Origin: Desulfocurvus sp.
GTDB lineage: Bacteria; Desulfobacterota; Desulfovibrionia; Desulfovibrionales; Desulfovibrionaceae
NCBI GenBank assembly: GCA_020692325.1
Contig: JAIMKR010000011.1
Coordinates: 1 to 64,000, forward strand
Length of the DNA stretch: 64,000 nucleotides
Reading direction: 5' to 3'
The notes under the pieces are model-generated. The model was given only the letters and a program-made list of their open reading frames with translations, made no database searches and was not told the DNA's origin. Both the position numbers and the translations under genes were made by a program. Positions 16,092 to 28,334 of this stretch are shown here, piece after piece; the stretch's first letter is position 1; the number at the start of each line of letters is the position of its first letter.

Positions 16092-16192
16092 CCCCCCCTT
16101 CCAAAGGCTTTTATTGGTGACACGGGCCCGGGCCCCCACTTTGCCGCCGTTTTTATCGTCTGGCGATGTGTCTAACTGTTTTGGGGCGCTTT

Positions 16193-16242
16193 CCTGGCGT
16201 CTTTACCGCGCCGGCCAAGGCCGACGCGGTAAAGACGCCAGG
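16193..16242. repeat. Perfect 18-bp inverted repeat with nested stem
   Basis: The arms CCTGGCGTCTTTACCGCG (16193-16210) and CGCGGTAAAGACGCCAGG (16225-16242) are exact complements. The 14-base loop itself holds a 5-bp stem (CGGCC-AA-GGCCG). The whole could extrude as a 50-base cruciform or form one long RNA hairpin. No gene overlaps it. Confidence 0.8.
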
Positions 16243-16285
16243 CATAAGGAGTCCAGAGGACGAATGTCCTCTGGCGGGGATCAAA

Positions 16286-16349
16286 GGGGCGGAGCCCCTT
16301 GCAGGGCAGCGGGGCGGAGCCCCTTTACTGGGCAGGGAGGCGGAGCCCC
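16286..16349. repeat. Three tandem units built on GGGGCGGAGCCCC
   Basis: The 13-base palindrome-like core occurs at 16286-16298 and 16311-16323, with a one-mismatch copy (GAGGCGGAGCCCC) at 16337-16349. The spacings are 25 and 26 bases, and the spacer is also partly conserved (GCAGGGCAG / TACTGGGCAG). It looks like a short REP-type intergenic repeat. Together with the two hairpins above it fills most of the 540-base gap between ymdB and the bacterioferritin gene; I see no gene in that gap. Confidence 0.7.
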
Positions 16350-16490
16350 CTCGCAGGTGGTGGCAATGGGGTGGAGAGGCTCAGGGATTTTGGCTGGATA
16401 TTGGCGATTAGGCCGGCACCTCGGCTGTGAGGATAAGGGCGGATGACACGCGCCATCCGCCCTGGAACTGCTGCGGATGGAGCCCTGGAC

Positions 16491-17039
16491 CTAGCCGACG
16501 ACGGCTCCGCCTCCGGGCAGGGCGAAGCCCTTGGTGGTGCCGCCGGTGGAGGAGGGCGTGCCGGCGATGCGGGAGAGGTAGGCGTCACCGAGGTCCTTGA
16601 TGTGCCCGGCGATGTTGTCGAAGTGGTTGTAGTGGATTTGTTCCTCGTCGATGATGGACTGGAAGAGGTTCATGCTGATGTTGTCGCCGTTTTCGCGGCA
16701 GACCTGCAGGAACTGGTTGTAGGAGTCGATGGTGTTGTCCTCGAGGTCGGCGTCGAAGGGGAATATGACCCGGACGTCCTGCCCCTTGGTGAGTTTGCCT
16801 TCGGCCTGGCTGACGGGCTCGCCACCGAGCTCCTTGATGCGTTCGGCGAACATCTCGGCGTGGCGCATCTCGTCGATGGCGATGAGTTTCATGTTGGCGG
16901 CCATTTGGCCGTAGTCCTTGTCGTCGAGGTTGTAGTGCTGGTTCATGTACTGGCTGATGGCGTGGAGCTCCATGGCGCGGGCCTTGTTCAGGACCTCCAG
17001 AACCTTGGCCTTGCGGCTTTCCCTGCTTGAGGTGGCCAT
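16491..17039 (-). CDS. bfr: Bacterioferritin
   Basis: The product stores iron inside a 24-mer shell. I start it at the ATG at 17039 (MATSSRESRK, 182 residues), which has a clear AGGAGG site; the frame is open for 29 more codons upstream, but they do not look like protein. Ferroxidase ligands fit Glu24 (ARAMELHA), Glu57 and His60 (IDEMRHAEM), with a further Glu pair in the second half (LEDNTIDSYNQ, IIDEEQIHYNHF). Met58 sits between Glu57 and His60, the place of the haem axial Met in Desulfovibrio desulfuricans bacterioferritin. The last 20 residues are a Gly/Thr-rich tail. It stands alone after the rny terminator. Confidence 0.92.
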   Translation of the reverse strand: MATSSRESRKAKVLEVLNKARAMELHAISQYMNQHYNLDDKDYGQMAANMKLIAIDEMRHAEMFAERIKELGGEPVSQAEGKLTKGQDVRVIFPFDADLEDNTIDSYNQFLQVCRENGDNISMNLFQSIIDEEQIHYNHFDNIAGHIKDLGDAYLSRIAGTPSSTGGTTKGFALPGGGAVVG

Positions 17040-17135
17040 TTGCGGATGCCTCCTGTGGAAGGTTGATTCCGTTGGCGCGCCTGAGCGTGGATAGTCAAAG
17101 GTAAGACATTCGTTTGTCTGCTGCAAGCGGGGGGT

Positions 17136-17172
17136 AAAAAAAGGCCGGGCGGATGAATATCCGACCGGCCTT
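17136..17172 (-). terminator. Rho-independent terminator of rny
   Basis: On the minus strand, AAGGCCGG and CCGGCCTT flank an inner stem (CGGAT-ATTC-ATCCG) and are followed by a seven-T run. It lies 20 bases past the rny stop codon. Confidence 0.9.
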
Positions 17173-17192
17173 CTGGTGGGCGAAGATGGCGT

Positions 17193-18761
<1,569 letters not shown>

Positions 18762-18884
18762 GCGCTGCTCCTTGCCGGTTATGTTGACAGGCCACATGGG
18801 CCTGATTCGCGCGCGGGCGCCGCTAATGGCGGGCGCACACGCTCGTGGGAACCGTGTTCGGGGCAGGCGTCTTGGAGAGTCGGC

Positions 18885-19066
18885 GGGCGAGGGATCTTGG
18901 TCAGGTCGCCCAATAGGCAAAGGCCTCCCGGGCTGAATAGCCCCGGGGCGCCGTGTTGCTCTTGGAGTTTTGAACCTCGTTTAACGAGGTGGGTTCCCCC
19001 GGTCCTCCGTCAGGCTGCCCGCCGAATGGCGGGTATGCACACAGGAAGGACTTCGGCGGATCCCTT
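18885..19066 (-). ncRNA. ssrS: Probable 6S RNA
   Basis: Between zapA and rny, on their strand, is a 180-base segment that can fold as one long rod. The ends pair (GGGATC at about 19064 with GATCCC at about 18891), and hairpins inside include CCCGCC-ATTC-GGCGGG, CCTCGTT-AA-ACGAGG and CCCGGGGCT-ATT-CAGCCCGGG. Size, closing stem and position next to zapA all fit 6S RNA, which binds the housekeeping RNA polymerase in stationary phase. A good promoter ends a few bases before the predicted 5' end. No open frame of note occupies the region. I infer the identity from position and fold only. Confidence 0.6.
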
Positions 19067-19070
19067 ATGA

Positions 19071-19099
19071 TGCATATTGGCTCAAGAACTCAAAAACAA
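19071..19099 (-). promoter_or_regulatory. Promoter of the probable 6S RNA
   Basis: On the minus strand, TTGTTT (19099-19094) and TATGCA (19076-19071) are separated by 17 bases, and the expected start near 19066 coincides with the outer end of the RNA closing stem. Confidence 0.5.
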
Positions 19100-19161
19100 T
19101 CACGAACTCCCCAGGGTTATGTTCCAAGAATCGCTATGCGCAAGGCCGAATGTCCGGCCTA

Positions 19162-19413
19162 TTATCGCCTCTCCAAGAGCTCCTGCATACGGGCTTCAAG
19201 TCCCGCCTGCTTCCGCCGCACCTCAAGATAGTCGTCCGCCATCCCAAGCGCCAGAAGCGTGAGCAGTTTCTCCCTGCTGACATACCGGGTTCCCTTGCTC
19301 AGCTCGGCGAAGCGTTCTTCGAGCAAGGCCGCGGCCTCCTGAATGCGTTGTTGATCCGCATCCGTCTTGAAGGAAATATCCAGACCGTTGACGGTGATGG
19401 TATAGCTCGGCAT
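19162..19413 (-). CDS. zapA: Cell division protein ZapA
   Basis: The 83-residue product is the small FtsZ-ring stabiliser ZapA. It starts with the characteristic beta hairpin (MPSYTITVNGLDISFKTDAD), then the family helix (QRIQEAAALLEERFAELSKG) and YVSREKLLTLLALGMADDYL, ending in a coiled coil. It follows the ZapB-like gene by 6 bases and precedes the 6S RNA. Confidence 0.92.
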   Translation of the reverse strand: MPSYTITVNGLDISFKTDADQQRIQEAAALLEERFAELSKGTRYVSREKLLTLLALGMADDYLEVRRKQAGLEARMQELLERR

Positions 19414-19419
19414 GACGGT

Positions 19420-19614
19420 TTATCTAGCCGCCTGATTTTCGCCGAGCGATGCCTGCACCTTCGTCAGAAGGGCCTCAATACGGTCCTGGATCTCCTTCCG
19501 CTTCCCGGCCTCACTCTCGACCTGCGCCGAGAGGGCCGCGTTTTCCTCTTCTAACTGGTGAATGCGCTGCAGCATTTCCGCGAAGCGCGTTTCCAGCCTT
19601 TCGATCAGTTCCAT
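19420..19614 (-). CDS. zapB: ZapB-like coiled-coil division protein
   Basis: This 64-residue product is one continuous heptad coiled coil (MELIERLETRFAEMLQRIHQ, LEEENAALSAQVESEAGKRK), the size and build of ZapB. It is placed directly upstream of zapA and 32 bases after glmU. In E. coli ZapB and ZapA together bundle FtsZ filaments. Short coiled coils carry little sequence signal, so the name rests on the pairing with zapA. Confidence 0.75.
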   Translation of the reverse strand: MELIERLETRFAEMLQRIHQLEEENAALSAQVESEAGKRKEIQDRIEALLTKVQASLGENQAAR

Positions 19615-19646
19615 GGTGCAAACCCTACCGCTTCCGTTTTGCGAAA

Positions 19647-21023
19647 TCAAGGATTCTTGCGGCGGCGCTCGATATTGCTCTGGCGGCCGCGCGCCACGGC
19701 CAGCACGCCTTCGGGCACATCCTTGGTGATGACGGAACCGGCGGCGACCAGCGCGCCCGCTCCAACGTTCACCGGGGCCACGAGGGCGGTGTTGCTGCCG
19801 ATGAACGCGCCCGGCCCGATGTCGGTCTTGTGCTTGTTCTTGCCGTCGTAGTTGCAGGTGATGGTGCCCGCGCCGATGTTCGTCCCGGCACCCACCGTGG
19901 CGTCGCCCAGGTAGGTGAGGTGGCTGGCCTTGGCCCCCTTGCCCAGGCTGGCCTTCTTCATCTCCACGAAGTTGCCCACCCGGGCGTCCTCGCCCACATC
20001 GGCCCCGGGTCGCAGGCGGGTGTAGGGGCCGGCGACCGCGCCGACGGCCACGTGCGCCTCCTGCATGTGGCAGAATTCGCGCACCGTCGCCCCGGGATCG
20101 ATGATGCAGTCCTCCAGCTGGCAGAATGCGCCCACGCGCGCGCCGCGCCCCACGCTGGTGGTCCCCAGGATGCGGCAGGGCCCGGTGATTTCCGCGCCCG
20201 GCGCAACCGCCGCGCGTGGGCCAACGACGACCTGCCCCTGCTGATGCAGCAGCACGCCGTCCGCGAGCAATCGCTCGACTATTCGGCCGCGCAGGCGTTC
20301 CTCGGCGTTGGCCAGCTCCAGCGGCGAGTTCACGCCGAGCAGGTCCTGGCCGCCCTCGCGACGCAGGGCGCGCACGGTCAACCCTGCCTGAACGCCCAGG
20401 CCCACGAGATCGGTGATGTAGTACTCGCCGGCGCGGTTGGCGCTGGTGAGGGAGAAGAGCGCCTCCTCCACCGATGCGGCAGAGAGGCAGAATATGCCTG
20501 TGTTGACCTCGCCGGTGTCCTGGCCGTGGATGGCGGGATCGAAGTCCTTGGCCTCCACGATGCCGGCGACTTGCCCGTCCGCGTCGCGCAGCACCCGGCC
20601 AAAGGCTCCGGCGTCGGGTAACACGGTGGTCAGAAAGGTTATGTCCGCTCCATCGCGCGCATCGGCGAGGAGTTCCTCGATATCCGCGGCGGTGACGAGC
20701 GGGGCGTCGCCGTTGACGACAATGCAATGGCTGGCACCGCTCTCGCGCACGGTTTCCCAGGCCACCTGCAACGCGTGGCCGGTGCCCTTCTGTTCCTCCT
20801 GAACCACGAAGTCCCCGGCGAGTTCTGGATGCGCGGCGCGCACCATGTCCACCCCGTGCCCCACGACGGTGAGCACGCGCCCGGCCACGGAGGAGGCCGC
20901 ATCGGCCACGTAGCGCAGCATGGTTTCGCCCAGCAGGGTCTGCAAAACCTTGGGCTTGTCGGAATGCATCCGCGTGCCCTTCCCGGCGGCGAGGATGACG
21001 GCGATGGTGTTCTCGTGGGGCAT
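19647..21023 (-). CDS. glmU: Bifunctional GlmU: GlcN-1-P acetyltransferase / GlcNAc-1-P uridylyltransferase
   Basis: GlmU makes UDP-N-acetylglucosamine for peptidoglycan and LPS. The N-terminal uridylyltransferase has the nucleotide loop VILAAGKGTRMHSDKPKVLQ (residues about 9-28), QEEQKGTGHALQ and NGDAPLV. The C-terminal half is a left-handed beta-helix of hexapeptide repeats with the acetyltransferase segment RLRPGADVGEDARVGNFVEM, KASHLTYLGDATVGAGTNIG and CNYDGKNKHKT. The length of 458 residues is normal. It follows the ATP synthase terminator, so it likely has its own promoter or relies on readthrough. Confidence 0.97.
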   Translation of the reverse strand: MPHENTIAVILAAGKGTRMHSDKPKVLQTLLGETMLRYVADAASSVAGRVLTVVGHGVDMVRAAHPELAGDFVVQEEQKGTGHALQVAWETVRESGASHCIVVNGDAPLVTAADIEELLADARDGADITFLTTVLPDAGAFGRVLRDADGQVAGIVEAKDFDPAIHGQDTGEVNTGIFCLSAASVEEALFSLTSANRAGEYYITDLVGLGVQAGLTVRALRREGGQDLLGVNSPLELANAEERLRGRIVERLLADGVLLHQQGQVVVGPRAAVAPGAEITGPCRILGTTSVGRGARVGAFCQLEDCIIDPGATVREFCHMQEAHVAVGAVAGPYTRLRPGADVGEDARVGNFVEMKKASLGKGAKASHLTYLGDATVGAGTNIGAGTITCNYDGKNKHKTDIGPGAFIGSNTALVAPVNVGAGALVAAGSVITKDVPEGVLAVARGRQSNIERRRKNP

Positions 21024-21079
21024 AGCGGCTCCTTTGCGAATCGTTGCGCGGCGGAATCTCGCATTTTTTCCGCAAAATG

Positions 21080-21112
21080 AAAAGGCAGGCCGGGAAAAAC
21101 CCGACCTGCCTT
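21080..21112 (-). terminator. Terminator of the ATP synthase operon
   Basis: A stem of AAGGCAGG and CCTGCCTT with an inner CGGG/CCCG pair and an A/T loop is followed on the minus strand by TTTTCATTTTG. It starts about 30 bases past the atpC stop. Confidence 0.85.
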
Positions 21113-21140
21113 GTTTATGGTCTTGGCGTCACAGGGACGA

Positions 21141-21563
21141 CTAGCAGGTGCCGGCCTTCTCCCCGGAGTTGCGGCAGTTCAGCCGCGCGATGGACCGACG
21201 CAGCGCCGCCTGGGCGCGGGCGTAATCGACCTTCTCCTGGGCGCGGGCAAGACGCTGCTGGGCGCGCTCCTGCGCGTGGCGGGCGCGCTCAATGTCGATG
21301 TCCGCCGCTTTTTCCGCAGCCTCGGCCAGGACGATGACCTTGTCGGGCGTGACCTCGGCGAACCCACCGGAGACGAACACGTAGTGCGTGTGGCCGTCAT
21401 CCTTGTAATACAGGTTGCCGATGCCCAGCGCGGACAGGAAGGGGATGTGGCTCGGCAGCACGCCGAACTCCCCGAGCGCGCCGGGAGCACCCACATAGTC
21501 CACATCCTGCGAGAGGACCTTGTGGTCGGGCGTCACGATTTCAAGCAGCAGTTTGTTGGACAT
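21141..21563 (-). CDS. atpC: F1Fo ATP synthase epsilon subunit
   Basis: The epsilon subunit belongs to the central stalk and can brake ATP hydrolysis. The 140-residue product has the N-terminal beta barrel ([40 protein letters not shown]) and the C-terminal helical hairpin ([20 protein letters not shown]). It follows atpD by 11 bases and ends the operon. Confidence 0.96.
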   Translation of the reverse strand: MSNKLLLEIVTPDHKVLSQDVDYVGAPGALGEFGVLPSHIPFLSALGIGNLYYKDDGHTHYVFVSGGFAEVTPDKVIVLAEAAEKAADIDIERARHAQERAQQRLARAQEKVDYARAQAALRRSIARLNCRNSGEKAGTC

Positions 21564-21574
21564 GGCGTCCTACC

Positions 21575-22993
<1,419 letters not shown>

Positions 22994-23869
22994 TTAACCT
23001 TTCAGCGCCTCAGCGCCGCTAACGATGTCCATAAGGTCCGTGGTAATGGCCGCCTGGCGCGTCTTGTTGTACAGAAGCGTCAGACTGTTGATCAAGTCGT
23101 TGCAGGAATGCGTGGCGTTTTCCATGGAGGTCATGCGGGCGGCATGTTCGCTGGCGGACGTGTCGAGCATTCCGCGATAGACCTGAACCTTCACGTAGCG
23201 GGGCAGAAGCTCTGCGAGCAGCCCCTCCACGGAAGGCTCGTAGATGTAGTCCTTGCCCGAACCCGCGACGACTTCTGCCTTGGCTTCCCTGCTAATGGGC
23301 AGGATCTCCTGCATCACGGGAAGCTGCTTGATCATGTTGACGAACTCGCCGTAGCAAAGCACGACCTCGTCGAGCGTGCCGTCCAGGAAGCCATTGATGA
23401 GCTCGTTGCCCAGCTTGCTGGCCAGGCTGAAGTCGAAGTGCGCCATGACGTCGCGGTACTGGACCACGACCTCGAAGCCGCTCTTGACGATGGCGTCACG
23501 ACCGCGCTTGCCGACGCAGAAGAACTTCACGTCGAGTCCTTCCGCCTTCTTCGCGCGGGCGAGTTTCAGCGACTCTTTAATGATGTTCGCGTTGAAACTG
23601 CCGCACAGGCCGCGGTCGGAGGTGACAACCACAATGCCGATGGTCTTTTTCTGCTCGCGCTTCGCCAGAAGCGGATGGACCGACTCGTCCGCTCCCGACG
23701 CCAAATCGCCAAGCATCTCATCGAACTTCTTCGCGTAGGGCTTGAACCGCTCGATGCGGCTTTGCGCGTTGCGAAGCTTCGCCGAGGCCACCATGTTCAT
23801 GGCCTTGGTGATCTGCTTGGTCTTTTTGACCGCGCCGATTTTTGTTTGGACGTCCCTCAGGGATGCCAT
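22994..23869 (-). CDS. atpG: F1Fo ATP synthase gamma subunit
   Basis: Gamma is the rotor shaft of F1. The 291-residue product has the conserved N-terminal helix (MASLRDVQTKIGAVKKTKQI, then TKAMNMVASAKLRNAQ), the central VVVTSDRGLCGSFNANIIKE segment, and the C-terminal helix SLTLLYNKTRQAAITTDLMD. It lies 18 bases after atpA. Confidence 0.97.
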   Translation of the reverse strand: MASLRDVQTKIGAVKKTKQITKAMNMVASAKLRNAQSRIERFKPYAKKFDEMLGDLASGADESVHPLLAKREQKKTIGIVVVTSDRGLCGSFNANIIKESLKLARAKKAEGLDVKFFCVGKRGRDAIVKSGFEVVVQYRDVMAHFDFSLASKLGNELINGFLDGTLDEVVLCYGEFVNMIKQLPVMQEILPISREAKAEVVAGSGKDYIYEPSVEGLLAELLPRYVKVQVYRGMLDTSASEHAARMTSMENATHSCNDLINSLTLLYNKTRQAAITTDLMDIVSGAEALKG

Positions 23870-23887
23870 TGCGTCCTCCTCGCGCCG

Positions 23888-25400
<1,513 letters not shown>

Positions 25401-25408
<8 letters not shown>

Positions 25409-25952
25409 CCCTCTTGATGGTTTCTTTCAAAATGTTCAGCTGCGCGCGCAGGCTGGCATCAAGCACGGAGTCGCCGATCTGCAGAACGACGCCGCCGAGA
25501 ATTTCGGCGTCGGTCGCGAACGAGAGCTCCAGCTTCTTGCCGGTCTGCTGCTCCAGCCGTTGTTTCAGTTCCACCTTCCTTGGGTCGGAAAGAGCGACGG
25601 CGGTGACGAGTTTGCCGGAAACGACGCCATTCTTGTCATCGAGCATGGCGCCGAAGTCCTCGGCTATTTCAGGCAGGGAGATGAGACGGTCCTTGTCGGC
25701 CAGAAGATCCGCGAAATTGGCCACCATCTTGTTCAGGCCCATTTCCTGGATGATCTGTCCAAGAACCTTCTTCTTCTCCTCGACGCTGAAGACCGGGTTG
25801 TGGAAAAACCGCATGGCCTCCGGCGAGCCCGCCAGTGCCTCAGCCAGCCCGGACACCTGCGCGCCGTAGTTCTCAAGCTCGGCTTCGCCGTGCTTCAGCC
25901 CCACTGCGAACAGCGCCTTGGCGTACCTGCGCGCGACGATGTTCCCGCTCAA
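25401..25952 (-). CDS. atpH: F1Fo ATP synthase delta subunit
   Basis: Delta ties the peripheral stalk to F1. The 183-residue product starts with the typical [20 protein letters not shown] and ends with the conserved [20 protein letters not shown] segment. It overlaps atpF at the start (ATGA) and atpA at the end, so translation of the three is coupled. Confidence 0.96.
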
Positions 25953-26524
25953 TTGAGCACCACCTTTGTTAAGTATTCATCCACGAGGCGCTCGTGATCC
26001 TGAGCGGTGAGCTTCTCGCGTACTGTTTTCGTGGCCTGGGCGATAACCTGGTCGGCGATCTCGGCGCGCACGCTGTCGAAGGCGGCCCGCGCCTCGTTCT
26101 CGGCGCTGGCGGCGGCCTGGACGCGCATGGCCTCGGCGTCCTTGGTGGCTTTTTCGATGATGGCGGTCTTGATGGCCTCGCCCTGGCTCTTGGCCTCGGC
26201 GATGAGGGCGGCCTTCTCCTGCTCCAGGTTGCGGATGCTTTCCTCCACGCCCTTGAGCTTCTTCTCGGCCTCGACCTTACGCAGATCCAGATCCTCGAGA
26301 TCCTTCTTGATCTGGTTGTGGCGTCCGCCGAAGAACGCTCCCACCTTCGCCCCGAAGAACCTGTACAACAGGTAGGCGAAGATGACGAAGTTCACCACGC
26401 GCAGGGCGAAGTTGCCCCACGGCAGCCCCTCGGCCTCGGCGCCTTCGCCCCCGCTGGCGTGGGCCAGCGCGCTGAACGCCAGCACGCCGATCAGGGCCAG
26501 AACTGTTTGCCGTGCAACTTTCAA
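25949..26524 (-). CDS. atpF: F1Fo ATP synthase b subunit, with N-terminal extension
   Basis: This 191-residue stalk subunit has an N-terminal hydrophobic segment resembling a signal peptide (VLALIGVLAFSALAHASGGE), a membrane helix at about 38-60 (NFALRVVNFVIFAYLLYRFF), and a long charged coiled coil. A cleavable-looking leader before the membrane helix is seen in other Desulfovibrio b subunits. It pairs with the b'-type gene 24 bases upstream. Confidence 0.93.
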   Translation of the reverse strand: MKVARQTVLALIGVLAFSALAHASGGEGAEAEGLPWGNFALRVVNFVIFAYLLYRFFGAKVGAFFGGRHNQIKKDLEDLDLRKVEAEKKLKGVEESIRNLEQEKAALIAEAKSQGEAIKTAIIEKATKDAEAMRVQAAASAENEARAAFDSVRAEIADQVIAQATKTVREKLTAQDHERLVDEYLTKVVLN

Positions 26525-26548
26525 AATGTTCCCCCTCCTTCCTCTGGC

Positions 26549-26971
26549 TTAAGCCTGGCCAAGGATCTTGGCGGTGGCCTTCAGCGCGAATTTCTCCACG
26601 TCGGCGGCGAGCGCCTGCTTGGCGCCGTTCACCTGCGCGGCGATAGCCTCCTGCGCGGCCTTCATGGTCGCGGCGACATCCTTGCCGGCGGCGGCCATGA
26701 TCTTCTGCTCCTCGCCGGTGCCTGCGGCGCGCATTTGTTTGCGCAGCTCCAGACCCTCGCGGCGGGTGGTGTCAATGGCCTGCTCGTAGCCCTTCAACTT
26801 CTCGTCGGCGTTGGAGCTGAAGCTCTCGATGGAGGACAGCTGGTCGGCCATGAACGTGTTGCGCTTGCTGATTATTTCCCGGATGGGCTTGATCAGCAGC
26901 CAGTTCAGAACCACCACCGTGATGAGGAAGTTTATGAGCTGAATGAAAAAGGTATAGTCGAGATCAATCAT
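26549..26971 (-). CDS. atpF': F1Fo ATP synthase b'-type subunit
   Basis: This is a second, shorter b-like subunit (140 residues): a membrane helix at the N-terminus (FFIQLINFLITVVVLNWLLI), then a coiled coil with REIISKRNTFMADQ. I start it at the ATG at 26971; a GTG 15 bases upstream is in frame but lacks a better ribosome site. Heterodimeric b/b' stalks are the rule in Desulfobacterota and photosynthetic bacteria. The operon starts here; atpB and atpE are not in the window. Confidence 0.92.
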   Translation of the reverse strand: MIDLDYTFFIQLINFLITVVVLNWLLIKPIREIISKRNTFMADQLSSIESFSSNADEKLKGYEQAIDTTRREGLELRKQMRAAGTGEEQKIMAAAGKDVAATMKAAQEAIAAQVNGAKQALAADVEKFALKATAKILGQA

Positions 26972-27029
26972 TGCGGCCCCCAGCACTTTGGAAATAATGA
27001 TTGTGAAATTTGGTCCAAAGTCACCGGGG

Positions 27030-27058
27030 GAACTACCCTATCCCCGGAGACCTGTCAA
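27030..27058 (-). promoter_or_regulatory. Likely promoter of the ATP synthase operon
   Basis: On the minus strand TTGACA (27058-27053) and TAGTTC (27035-27030) are 17 bases apart, about 60 bases upstream of the atpF' start and downstream of rodA. The -35 box is perfect, the -10 box poor. Confidence 0.45.
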
Positions 27059-27218
27059 AGCCTTTTTTCGATTTTCCCGGCTCGTAGATGCCGGGAACCC
27101 GTTGGGAAGCAAAGATTTTTGAAAACCTTCGAGAAAATCCCCCAGTGGAGTCCAGGCTTGTGAAAACTGTGCCATGACGCGCCCGCCGAAGGCCTTTCCG
27201 GTGTCCCCGGCGGGAATT

Positions 27219-28334
27219 TTACGTCTGTTTGAACAGGTAGCGGCGCATGGAAATGTTCAGCACCAGCCCGACCAGACAGAAGTTCACGATGGTGGCGCTG
27301 CCGCCATAGCTGACGAAGGGCAGGGGCACGCCGACCACTGGCATGAGCCCCATCACCATGCCCATGTTGATGAGAATTTGCCAGAAGAAATAGAAGAACA
27401 CGCCGGCCGCCAGGTAGCTGCCGTAGGGGTCCTTGGCGTCTCGCGCGACCACGGCGATCTGGTACAGGTAGGCGCAGAACAGACCGAGTATGACGATCAT
27501 GCCGAAGAAGCCCCATTCCTCGCCGAAGACCGCCACGGCGAAGTCGGTGTGCTTTTCCGGCAGGAAGCGCAGCTGGCTTTGGGTGCCGGCCAGAAAGCCC
27601 TTGCCGAACAATCTGCCCGAACCCACGGCTATTTCCGATTGGAGGATGTGGTAGCCGGAGCCGAGCGGATCGGTGGCGGGGTCGAGGAAGGCCAGAATGC
27701 GCCGTTTTTGATAGTCCTTGAGGACGAACCAGAACAGCGGCAGCACGCTGGGCACCAGCACGCACAACGTGCGGAACAGCCAGGGGACGATGCCCCGGTA
27801 AAGGATGAGCCCGGTGAGCAGCAACAGAACCAACATGCCCGAGCCCAGGTCCGGTTGCTTGATGATGAGCAGCGCCGGCAGGGCGCCGAGGCCGATGACC
27901 GTTCCCAGTTCCTTGGCCGTGAGACGTTCGTTGCTTTCCGACAGCAGCCGCGCACCGAGCAGCAGCACGGCGAACTTGGCCAGCTCGCTGGGCTGCACGC
28001 TGAACACGCCGAAGTCCAGCCAGCGTCGCGCGCCCATGACGGTTTTGCCCACGAAGGGCACGGCCAGCAGCAGCACCATGGTGACGGCGTACATGGGCCA
28101 GGCCAGGGCGTTGAGGCGGCGGTAATCGAAGGTCATGAACGCGGCCATGCCGAACACGCCGATGGCGCCCCAGATCATCTGCTTCTGGTAGAAGTTCTCC
28201 ACCTGCACGCCGTCGCCCATGCGCACGCCGCTGGCGGAGTAGAGGTTGAGCACGCCGATGGCGAACAGCGCGCCCAGCACGCCCACCAACCGCCAGTTCA
28301 CATGGTAGAACATCCGCCTGTCGATGGGGCTCAT
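27219..28334 (-). CDS. rodA: RodA peptidoglycan glycosyltransferase (SEDS family)
   Basis: RodA polymerises glycan strands of the lateral wall with PBP2. The start is the ATG at 28334, overlapping the mrdA stop as ATGA; the frame stays open upstream only within mrdA. The 371-residue product has about ten membrane helices, the SEDS segments GARRWLDFGVFSVQPSELAK (with the catalytic-type WLDFG...QPSE stretch), KQPDLGSG, LPEKHTDFAVAVFGEEWGF and VPLPFVSYGGSA. It closes the mre operon. Confidence 0.96.
   Translation of the reverse strand: MSPIDRRMFYHVNWRLVGVLGALFAIGVLNLYSASGVRMGDGVQVENFYQKQMIWGAIGVFGMAAFMTFDYRRLNALAWPMYAVTMVLLLAVPFVGKTVMGARRWLDFGVFSVQPSELAKFAVLLLGARLLSESNERLTAKELGTVIGLGALPALLIIKQPDLGSGMLVLLLLTGLILYRGIVPWLFRTLCVLVPSVLPLFWFVLKDYQKRRILAFLDPATDPLGSGYHILQSEIAVGSGRLFGKGFLAGTQSQLRFLPEKHTDFAVAVFGEEWGFFGMIVILGLFCAYLYQIAVVARDAKDPYGSYLAAGVFFYFFWQILINMGMVMGLMPVVGVPLPFVSYGGSATIVNFCLVGLVLNISMRRYLFKQT

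Noticed and set aside
16193-16242. Retron or DGR RNA
   Set aside because: The inverted repeat is suggestive, but there is no reverse transcriptase anywhere in the window.
16286-16349. CRISPR-like array
   Set aside because: Only three units, repeats of 13 bases with 12-base spacers that are themselves similar, and no cas genes nearby.
13642-16446. A 934-codon open frame on the plus strand opposite tyrS and ymdB
   Set aside because: It is the antisense of two clear genes. Its product is Gly/Val/Glu-rich with no domain, which is normal for the opposite strand of high-GC coding DNA.
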